Of a stretch of 12,115 nucleotides of DNA, positions 6,705-12,115 are shown in pieces. Under the pieces are notes generated by a model. It did not search any database. It was not told the DNA's origin and worked only from the letters and a program-made list of their open reading frames with translations. The stretch comes from JBBKWH01 sp037968855. Lineage in GTDB: Bacteria; Pseudomonadota; Gammaproteobacteria; Pseudomonadales; Moraxellaceae. Positions within the stretch are counted from its first letter, which is position 1; the number at the start of each line of letters is the position of its first letter. The stretch lies in assembly GCA_037968855.1 (NCBI GenBank), contig JBBKWH010000123.1, forward strand, positions 1 to 12,115, written 5' to 3'. A program made the position numbers and the translations under genes.

Positions 6705-8105
6705 ATGGCCAAGGTTTCTGAACCCGTCCAAAAGACCATCAAATTGTTTGGTCGAAATGATCGCTTCTCATCATACTTGTTGTTTATCGTCATTTTACTG
6801 GTCTGTTTGTACCAAGATATCGCAATTGCGTATTCTGTATATTTGATCGCTCTTTTGGCAGTAGCACCATTTATTCTGCATCGTTTGCAGTGGAGCTATC
6901 ATCGCCGTTTTGGCAATCAGCGCGTGCCCATCCCCTTTATGCTGCTTGATGCGGCTGTCGTCGGGGTATGCATTGTTTTTTGTCAATTCTCTGTGGTGCC
7001 TAGTATTGTTTTGGCCTGCGTTTTGGTTTTTAGTTTGCTTGGTGTGGGTAGTGCTACCGCTTGGGTACTGAGTACACTGATTACTTTAATCAGTATTTTT
7101 ATTACTGCTTATCTGCTTAACATTCGTACAGACACCATGCAGACCACGCCAGTGCTCAGTAGTCTTGTGAGCTTGGTCAGTTTGGCGGTGTATATGGTGA
7201 TTGAGCTACAACAATCGCGTAGTCGGGTCGAAAGCTCCGAGTTGCAGTTGGAAGAGGCGCAGGCCAAGACCACGCAATTTATGAATATCGCCAACAAAAT
7301 TGCCCGTTATGCGCCCAGCCAAGTCTGGCAGTCCATTGTGCGTGGTGATCGTGATGCGCGAATCGAAAACAAACGCAAAAAACTGACTATTTTCTTTTCG
7401 GATATTCAAGGGTTTACTGAGCTGTCAGAGACCTTGTTGCCTGATGATCTGGCCACGATCCTTAACACGTACTTTGAACACATGTCGGATCTAGCCAAAA
7501 AGTATGGCGGCACGATTGATAAGTTTATCGGTGATGCACTGCTGATTTTCTTTGGTGATCCAACCACACAAGGCCCTCGTGCAGATGCGTTGGCTTGTGT
7601 GGAAATGGCGATTGCCATGCGCCGCGAGAACAAGCTGTTACGTCAAAAGTGGAAAGCATTAGGCTTTGAAGGCTTGCATGTGCGGATGGGAATTACCACC
7701 GGTTATTGCCACGTGGGTAACTTTGGTAGTAATAGCCGAATGAGCTATACCATTATTGGTCGGGATGCCAACTTGGCAGCGCGTTTGCAGGGTGCAGCAG
7801 ATCCCGATGAGATCCTTATCTCCAATGACACGTATCTATTGATTAGAGACCGGATTAATTGTCGTGAGCGGGGATTGATGCAACTAAAAGGCATCGCTAA
7901 ACCCATGCAGACGTGGCAAGTGATTGACGCCTATCAAAACACGCAAACCTATAACCGTCGCTGGATGGAGTTTGAGATGGATGGGTTTAATTTGCAGTTG
8001 GATATGGATGAAGTCAAATCTTACGATCGTGAGCGTATTTTGCAAGCGTTGCAGCAAGCATCACGCAACCTTGATAGTCATGAGGCCGGAGACGGCAAAC
8101 GCTAA
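6705..8105 (+). CDS. Membrane class III adenylate cyclase (MASE2-type, CyaB-like)
   Basis: Predicted 466-residue cyclase converting ATP to cAMP. The N-terminal half (about 20-170) carries some six hydrophobic helices with the look of a MASE2 membrane sensor, as in Pseudomonas aeruginosa CyaB. A helical linker (about 172-215) leads to the catalytic domain. Metal-binding aspartates are D233 (FFSDIQGFTEL) and D277 (IDKFIGDALLIFFGD). Substrate-selecting residues appear to be K273 and T349 (SYTIIG), which favour ATP over GTP. N356 and R360 (NLAARL) fit the transition-state pair. All key residues are present, so it should be active. An acidic tail of about 55 residues follows. The ATG at 6705 has only a weak GGA upstream; an in-frame TTG at 6675 is the alternative. 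TATGAT at 6684-6689 resembles a -10 box but lies very near the start. A strong terminator follows. The membrane signal it senses is unknown. Confidence 0.93.
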   Translation: MAKVSEPVQKTIKLFGRNDRFSSYLLFIVILLVCLYQDIAIAYSVYLIALLAVAPFILHRLQWSYHRRFGNQRVPIPFMLLDAAVVGVCIVFCQFSVVPSIVLACVLVFSLLGVGSATAWVLSTLITLISIFITAYLLNIRTDTMQTTPVLSSLVSLVSLAVYMVIELQQSRSRVESSELQLEEAQAKTTQFMNIANKIARYAPSQVWQSIVRGDRDARIENKRKKLTIFFSDIQGFTELSETLLPDDLATILNTYFEHMSDLAKKYGGTIDKFIGDALLIFFGDPTTQGPRADALACVEMAIAMRRENKLLRQKWKALGFEGLHVRMGITTGYCHVGNFGSNSRMSYTIIGRDANLAARLQGAADPDEILISNDTYLLIRDRINCRERGLMQLKGIAKPMQTWQVIDAYQNTQTYNRRWMEFEMDGFNLQLDMDEVKSYDRERILQALQQASRNLDSHEAGDGKR

Positions 8106-8136
8106 CCATTGGTCGGTTTCGTCTTAGACAAATAAT

Positions 8137-8169
8137 AGGCTGTGCAGTAATGCATGGCCTGTTTTTTTT
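8137..8169 (+). terminator. Rho-independent terminator of the cyclase gene
   Basis: AGGCTGTGCA (8137-8146) pairs with TGCATGGCCT (8151-8160) over ten positions including two G-U pairs, with a GTAA loop, followed by eight T residues (8162-8169). It lies about 30 bases after the cyclase stop. Confidence 0.88.
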
Positions 8170-8375
8170 GAAAAAATAAATGCTTATCGCTGTATTGCAC
8201 ATGTGAGTAGATGTGAGGTCGATTGGTAATTCATCGGTTAATTATTGATCAGGATCTGAAAAGAGTAGACAGTAGGCGAGTTCAAAAAAGTGAGCTACAA
8301 CGCCAAAGAGCGTTAGGCAACAGTCGGCAAGTTAAGACCGGTTACAGCAGCAATGACAAACAAGGAATGAGTGCG

Positions 8376-8582
8376 ATGTTGAAATACAGTAGCAGTAGTG
8401 GTGCGTCTCAACGCATGCAGCGTTTTTTTCTGGCGTTTATCTTTGGCATGGTGATGATTATTGCATTGATCTTTTTGATGCGACCGGAGCTAAGCCAGCA
8501 GAAGTCTTCGGCACAGGATTTTTCTCGTTATTCACAGTCTGCGTTATCGGATGTTAACTTGCATGGTACACGCGCGCCTTAA
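8376..8582 (+). CDS. Small single-pass membrane protein, unknown function
   Basis: A 68-residue protein with a Ser-rich basic N-terminus (MLKYSSSSGASQRMQR), one hydrophobic helix (about 17-36, FFLAFIFGMVMIIALIFLM) and a polar 30-residue tail ending in NLHGTRAP. The positive residues before the helix suggest N-in/C-out topology, with the tail in the periplasm. I chose the ATG at 8376 because AAGGA lies 9 bases upstream. The frame is open back to 8223, but those codons look like leader sequence; an ATG at 8367 is too close to the AAGGA. It has its own terminator shared with the convergent dacC-like gene. I do not recognise a family and make no functional claim. Confidence 0.65.
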   Translation: MLKYSSSSGASQRMQRFFLAFIFGMVMIIALIFLMRPELSQQKSSAQDFSRYSQSALSDVNLHGTRAP

Positions 8583-8637
8583 AAGCGTCGTGATCCTATA
8601 TGAATGGGATGCGGGTTTTTGCAAACCGATACATCAC

Positions 8638-8666
8638 AAAAAAGCCTGTCGATGACAGGCTTTTTT
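8638..8666. terminator. Bidirectional Rho-independent terminator
   Basis: A perfect hairpin: AAAAAAGCCTGTC (8638-8650), loop GAT, GACAGGCTTTTTT (8654-8666). The GC core is flanked by A6 and T6, so it can stop transcription from both sides: the small membrane protein gene on + and the dacC-like gene on -. Confidence 0.95.
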
Positions 8667-8693
8667 GATGCAGTAAGCAGGTAAGTTAGCGAC

Positions 8694-9857
8694 TTAGCTC
8701 ATTAAGCCTGCAAAAAATATTTTGATATGGTCAATCAAGCGGGCAAAGAATCCGGCTTGTTCAACGTCAGATAGGGCAACTAAAGGCTGCTCAGCGAGTG
8801 TTTTACCATCCGCAGAGGCCATGACTTTACCGATCACTTGGCCTTTTTTGATGGGCGCTTTGAGATCGGGGTTTACACTAAACTGAATTTGCGCATTATC
8901 CGCTTGGCCTCGTGGCAGGGTGACGGTCATGCTTTCTGCCAATCCAGCAGTGACGGTGTCTGCGGTGCCAAACCATAGCGGTGCGGTGACTAAGGACTGA
9001 CCGGCTGGACGGAGTGTTTTGGTTTCAAAGTTACCAAAGCCCCATGACAGTAGCTCGCGAGATTGCTTAGCGCGGGCATCCATGCTCTTGGTGCCCATGA
9101 TCACCGAGATTAGGCGCATAGAACCACGTTTGCTAGAGGTGACCAAACAATAGCCTGCGGCATTGGTGTGGCCGGTTTTGAGACCATCCACACTTGGGTC
9201 GGTGTACAGCAAGGCATTACGGTTGCCTTGTTTGATGTTGTTAAAGGTAAATTCTTTTTCGGAGTAGATTGGGTAGTACTTGGAGCTGTCATGCACAATG
9301 GCACGCGCCAAGATGGCTAGATCATGGGATGAGGCATAATGGCCTTCCATGGGTAAGCCAGTCGCGTTCATAAAATGGGTGTTTTTCATGCCGAGACGAC
9401 GGGCTTCTTCGTTCATGACTTCGGCAAAAGCGCCTTCGTTGCCAGAGATATGCTCTGCCATGGCTTTTGAGGCGTCGTTACCTGATTGAATAATAATGCC
9501 ACGCAGCATTTCTAAAACGGTTGCAGTGCCGTTCAGGGGTACATACATACATGACTCTGAGCTAGAGCCACGGCACCAAGCCGATTCGTTCATTCGGACT
9601 GGTTCGTCTTCTTTCAGCGTGCCTGCCATGAGCTTTTGCTCAATGATGAAGCTGGTCATCATTTTGGTTAAAGAGGCTGGTGGCAGTTGTTCGTCTGGAT
9701 TAGAAGCTGCGAGAATTTGACCCGACTCAAAGTCCATGAGCAAATATGCTTTGTTCTCCAGTTGCGGTGGCGAGGGCATGATGGTCACGGCTTGGGCGGC
9801 TGTGCTCAGCCCTGTTAGGAGTAATGCGGCTGCGCCAAGAGTGCGAATACGGGTCAT
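8694..9857 (-). CDS. dacC: D-alanyl-D-alanine carboxypeptidase (PBP5/6 family)
   Basis: A 387-residue low-molecular-weight penicillin-binding protein that removes the terminal D-Ala from peptidoglycan pentapeptides in the periplasm. A signal peptide (residues 1-23, ending TAAQA) is followed by the S11-peptidase domain with SxxK at 62-65 (ASLTKMM), SGN at 125-127 and KTG at 227-229 (DGLKTGHT). A beta-rich PBP5 C-terminal domain spans about 280-360, and an amphipathic anchor helix closes the protein (ARLIDHIKIFFAGLMS), as in PBP5/6. Two cysteines, C95 and C103, flank a Ser-rich loop and could form a disulfide. The start is uncertain: the ATG at 9857 gives the tidiest signal peptide, ATG at 9872 adds five residues, and neither has a clear ribosome binding site. 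It lies downstream of the small exported protein gene on the same strand. The dacC symbol follows Acinetobacter usage; dacA would be equally defensible. Confidence 0.95.
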   Translation of the reverse strand: MTRIRTLGAAALLLTGLSTAAQAVTIMPSPPQLENKAYLLMDFESGQILAASNPDEQLPPASLTKMMTSFIIEQKLMAGTLKEDEPVRMNESAWCRGSSSESCMYVPLNGTATVLEMLRGIIIQSGNDASKAMAEHISGNEGAFAEVMNEEARRLGMKNTHFMNATGLPMEGHYASSHDLAILARAIVHDSSKYYPIYSEKEFTFNNIKQGNRNALLYTDPSVDGLKTGHTNAAGYCLVTSSKRGSMRLISVIMGTKSMDARAKQSRELLSWGFGNFETKTLRPAGQSLVTAPLWFGTADTVTAGLAESMTVTLPRGQADNAQIQFSVNPDLKAPIKKGQVIGKVMASADGKTLAEQPLVALSDVEQAGFFARLIDHIKIFFAGLMS

Positions 9858-9988
9858 GTGAGTGTTGTCCATTTGGGTGGTGCGGGCAGGGCCACATGCT
9901 AACAGACCCAACCGTTTTGTTTTAGTGCTTATCGGTTATGGACGAAGGGATTCTGCGCTTTTTTGCCCAAAATCCCAGACTTGATCGG

Positions 9989-10384
9989 CTATTTTGATGC
10001 GCTGTTTGGCATTGGGTAATTTACCACTTCTAAGCAAACCTCACGGTTTTCGGTCACGGTTGCTTTGGCAGCGTCTTCACGTGCTTCGACCAGTAAAGGC
10101 TTGTATTCGCTATCGTCTTTTAGGCTCTGCATAGCCAATACAGGGGTGTCAATATTGGGCAGTAGTTCGGCCATCAATCGACCATAACCCGCTTGGAATT
10201 TATCCTGTACTGTTTTGTCTAGCAGTTGAGGACAAACTTCTTGTAGCACGTTGACGGCTGCCAGCTCTTCCATGGTGGTTGGCAAGGCGTTTTTGAATTC
10301 GACGGCATTGGCTGGAGATGCTGCATGGGTTGTTTGCAGCATAAGAGGCAGGGCGAGTGCTGCACAAAAAACCGAAAGGCGCAT
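9989..10384 (-). CDS. Small exported protein with conserved-looking cysteine pair
   Basis: A 131-residue protein with a clear Sec signal peptide (1-21, MRLSVFCAALALPLMLQTTHA, cleavage after the THA). The mature part is about 110 residues, mostly helical and charged, with two cysteines, C51 (QEVCPQLL) and C117 (NREVCLEV), placed to form one disulfide in the periplasm. The signal peptide ends in Ala with no lipobox, so a lipoprotein is unlikely. GGAG lies 9 bases before the ATG at 10384, which decides the start. It is followed on the same strand by the dacC-like gene after about 130 bases with no true terminator, so the two may be co-transcribed, and a role in the cell envelope is possible. It looks like the uncharacterised exported proteins found in Moraxellaceae; I cannot name a function. 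Confidence 0.8.
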   Translation of the reverse strand: MRLSVFCAALALPLMLQTTHAASPANAVEFKNALPTTMEELAAVNVLQEVCPQLLDKTVQDKFQAGYGRLMAELLPNIDTPVLAMQSLKDDSEYKPLLVEAREDAAKATVTENREVCLEVVNYPMPNSASK

Positions 10385-10504
10385 AAAACGATACTCCAAG
10401 ACATCAATATGATGTTGATCATCTTAATGGCAGGGCGTAGGCGTCGACTATTGTTTTTTGTAGGCGCTAGCGTTGATCGTTTGATGCGTGATTGCTTAAT
10501 CTCT

Positions 10505-10897
10505 TCAAAGATCAGTGATTTTGTTACTGTTTGGCGTGGTGATTACGCCAGTAGCTGATACGGATAGGTTGGTATTGCGCTGTGCTCCCCATGCATATAA
10601 CGCATCCATAATTGGCCTCAGCGCTTGGCCCTGTGGCGTCAGGCTATAGTCAACGTGAGGGGGGATTTCGGCATGCACTTGTCGCTGCACTAAACCGTCT
10701 AGCTCAAGCTCTCTTAATTGCTGGGTCAGGACTTTTTGGCTAATCGGCGCGATGTTTTTTTTAATTTCACCAAATCGATGAGTCCCGCTACTCAACAGAT
10801 GAAGAATAATCGGTTTCCATTTGCCACCAATGATCGCAATTGCTTGCACCAGTGGGCATTGCAGTGGGTTGTCGGTGGGCCAAGAGAGATTAGGCAT
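10505..10897 (-). CDS. HxlR-family winged-helix transcriptional regulator
   Basis: A 130-residue DNA-binding protein of the HxlR family (MarR-like winged helix, works as a dimer). Family features are clear: CPLVQAIAIIGGKWKPIIL (14-32), the GTHRFGEIKKNI segment, the recognition helix ISQKVLTQQLRELELDGLV (52-70), and the wing ending PHVDYSLTPQGQALRPIMDAL (80-100). Cys14 sits at the N-terminal position that in some members (YodB, HypR) senses electrophiles or oxidants, so redox control is possible but not shown. The ATG at 10897 is chosen; an in-frame TTG at 10906 is the alternative. It is transcribed away from the MBL-fold hydrolase gene across a 108-base gap, the usual layout for a regulator that controls itself and its neighbour. 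Confidence 0.92.
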   Translation of the reverse strand: MPNLSWPTDNPLQCPLVQAIAIIGGKWKPIILHLLSSGTHRFGEIKKNIAPISQKVLTQQLRELELDGLVQRQVHAEIPPHVDYSLTPQGQALRPIMDALYAWGAQRNTNLSVSATGVITTPNSNKITDL

Positions 10898-11005
10898 GGT
10901 TACCAAAAGGTGTCTAGGTGATAAAAAAGTGCGTACTTGTCAGGACTTAGCAAAGCAAGCAGCATAAGGTCATCGTCATGCTGACGCAGCAAAGATGGAC
11001 TGTCA
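10898..11005. promoter_or_regulatory. Divergent promoter/operator region, HxlR and MBL genes
   Basis: This 108-base gap must hold the promoters of both divergent genes. It contains an imperfect palindrome AAGT-GCGT-ACTT (10927-10938), a plausible small HxlR operator. It overlaps TTGTCA (10937-10942), a good -35 match for the + strand gene, but no good -10 lies 16-18 bases on. On the minus strand CTGACA is a near -35 match. The operator and the exact promoters are guesses; the regulatory role of the gap is inferred from gene layout. Confidence 0.4.
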
Positions 11006-11716
11006 ATGTTAGATATTTATCGAGTGCCGATCTTGCCGTTTGGTTTGGTCAATGCCCATTTGATTCGTGGTGATGCTGGTGTGGTGCTTGTCGATGCAGG
11101 ACTGCCCAATACTGAGCATCGAGTGTTGGCAGTGCTACGCCAGCATGGTCTTGGCTTTGACGATATTCGCTTGATTGTGATCACGCATGCGCATGTGGAT
11201 CATGCGGGGAATGCCGCCACGTTACAGCGCTTATCTGGTGCGCCCATTATGGCGCATGAAGGCGACTTGCCGTTTTATCTTAAAGAACAAACCATGACGT
11301 TTTGTTCGACTGGTTTGTTTGGGCGTTTATTTTTAAAGACCGGCTTGATGTATGAGCCATACGAAAAATTTAGACCCGATATTTTATTAAAAGATTTTGA
11401 GTGTGTGTCACTGCTTAAGTGGGGTGTGGATGGGGTGGTACGTCATACCGCGGGCCATACAGCGGGGTCTATTTCGATTGAGCTGGCTGATCAGCAGTGT
11501 TTGGTCGGAGACTTGGTGTCTTCTGGATTATTGTTGGGTGGAATTGCTTGTACAGGACGCGCAAAACAGCCGCCATTTGAGGATGATTCGCAATTGGTCG
11601 CCCGACAGTTAGAGGCCATGTTGGCAACCGGTGGTCAGCAGTTTTATATGGGACATGGTGGACCTTTGACTGCTGAACAAGTGGAGCGCCATGTTCGGCG
11701 TTTGTTGGGATCGTAG
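11006..11716 (+). CDS. MBL-fold metallo-hydrolase
   Basis: A 236-residue metallo-beta-lactamase-fold hydrolase, probably binding two zinc ions in the cytoplasm. Metal ligands are in place: HAHVDHAGN (61-69: H61, H63, D65, H66), H151 in HTAGHTAGS, D169 in CLVGDL, and H217 in YMGHGGP. The N-terminal VVLVDAGLP (26-34) is the usual opening strand. This pattern matches glyoxalase II-like and lactonase-like members, but the substrate cannot be read from sequence. There is no signal peptide, so it is not a secreted beta-lactamase. The ATG at 11006 has GGA 6 bases upstream. It is divergent from the HxlR gene, so it may be induced by whatever that regulator senses, for instance a reactive carbonyl or thioester it detoxifies (inference). 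A strong terminator follows. Confidence 0.92.
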   Translation: MLDIYRVPILPFGLVNAHLIRGDAGVVLVDAGLPNTEHRVLAVLRQHGLGFDDIRLIVITHAHVDHAGNAATLQRLSGAPIMAHEGDLPFYLKEQTMTFCSTGLFGRLFLKTGLMYEPYEKFRPDILLKDFECVSLLKWGVDGVVRHTAGHTAGSISIELADQQCLVGDLVSSGLLLGGIACTGRAKQPPFEDDSQLVARQLEAMLATGGQQFYMGHGGPLTAEQVERHVRRLLGS

Positions 11717-11787
11717 AAGGCGTTAGCCATGTTTTGACCCGATTCAGATATATATGTTGTTGGATGCTGGATGGTTATATGCAGCTC

Positions 11788-11823
11788 AAAAAAGCTTGGG
11801 ATAGATGTCCTGAGCTTTTTTTT
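11788..11823 (+). terminator. Rho-independent terminator of the MBL gene
   Basis: AAAAAAGCTTGGGA (11788-11801) pairs fully, with two G-U wobbles, with TCCTGAGCTTTTTT (11808-11821) around a TAGATG loop, and the T run continues to 11823. It lies about 70 bases after the MBL stop. The A-run on the other side could let it also stop leftward transcription. Confidence 0.88.
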
Positions 11824-12115
11824 GTGTTGCATGAATCATTTTGCGATCTGTTAGGATAAACGTGATCAGCGTCACGAGTGCTGCTGCTGAGATCAAGCGA
11901 CCCAATAACGCATTGGGCATCGATTTTTTGTATTTGTTAATGAAGTCTGAGGAATAGCGTGATATGTCACAACAGAGCCAATCATGTGAATCAGCCATGA
12001 GAATTTTAATTAGTTAATTTAATAAGTTTGATTATGAAACTTAACTTTAAGCATCATCTGTATTCAACCTTAATGTCACCTCCATCTACTATAGAATAAA
12101 AGGAGAGTTGCCTCA
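11824..12115. other. Intergenic tail, AT-rich, no convincing gene
   Basis: No gene with clear support. A minus-strand frame (11998 down to 11786, 70 codons) contains a hydrophobic helix (GRLISAAALVTLITFILT) but has no ribosome binding site, and its last codons are the MBL terminator stem. An inverted repeat CCCAAT-AACGC-ATTGGG lies at 11901-11917 inside it. About 12,001-12,060 is very AT-rich, as expected for a promoter area. The window ends just after a ribosome binding site. Confidence 0.45.
12101..12107 (+). promoter_or_regulatory. Ribosome binding site of a gene starting past the edge
   Basis: AAAAGGAGAG close to the window end (AGGAGAG at 12101-12107) is a near-perfect Shine-Dalgarno sequence with no start codon suitably placed inside the window. 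A start at or just after 12116 would have normal spacing. TAGAAT at 12092-12097 resembles a -10 box but is too near to be this gene's promoter. Confidence 0.4.

Noticed and set aside
8223..8375. Upstream extension of the small membrane protein to 119 residues
   Set aside because: No ribosome binding site at the upstream start and a polar, low-information translation; the AAGGA before 8376 fixes the start better.
9947..9976. Inverted repeat GGGATT/AATCCC between the exported protein and dacC-like genes as a terminator
   Set aside because: Only 6-base arms around an 18-base loop and no T-tract in the needed position.
10325..10558. 77-codon plus-strand frame across the exported protein start and the gap to the HxlR gene
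   Set aside because: Opposite two supported genes, no domain and no ribosome binding site.

Overview
The window looks like a chromosomal stretch from a gammaproteobacterium of the Pseudomonadales, most likely Moraxellaceae (Acinetobacter and relatives). This rests on the character of the proteins: a UPF0754/DUF445-type membrane protein, Mfd, a MASE2-type class III adenylate cyclase, and a DacC-like penicillin-binding protein next to a small exported protein. Composition is near 50% GC, with an AT-rich patch at about 12,000-12,060. The assignment is inference from protein resemblance; no database search was possible.

Layout. 1-218: the 3' part of an IS1-like transposase gene, whose reading frame runs into the end of the next gene. 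204-1502 (-): DUF445 inner-membrane protein. 1503-2008: non-coding gap between divergent genes. 2009-5593 (+): complete mfd, followed by a hairpin terminator. 5594-5962: non-coding leader. 5963-6055 (+): a 30-codon, very acidic micro-ORF with an excellent ribosome binding site. 6161-6595 (+): HIT-family protein. 6705-8105 (+): membrane-bound adenylate cyclase with a strong terminator. 8376-8582 (+): 68-residue single-pass membrane protein. 8638-8666: bidirectional terminator serving that gene and the convergent dacC-like gene (8694-9857, -). 9989-10384 (-): small exported protein with two cysteines. 10505-10897 (-): HxlR-type regulator, divergent from an MBL-fold hydrolase (11006-11716, +) that ends in a strong terminator. 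The last 300 bases hold no convincing gene; a ribosome binding site at the very end suggests a gene starting just past the edge.

How the genes relate. Most genes are separated by about 100 bases or more and several have their own terminators, so this is a row of single-gene units rather than an operon. mfd (transcription-coupled repair) and the dacC-like gene (peptidoglycan trimming) are housekeeping. The cyclase would make cAMP at the membrane. The HxlR/MBL pair has the classic geometry of a local regulator and its target. I see no phage, CRISPR, toxin-antitoxin or biosynthetic cluster. The least explained items are the acidic 30-residue micro-ORF, the 68-residue membrane protein with its leader, the exported two-cysteine protein, and the transposase remnant abutting the DUF445 gene.
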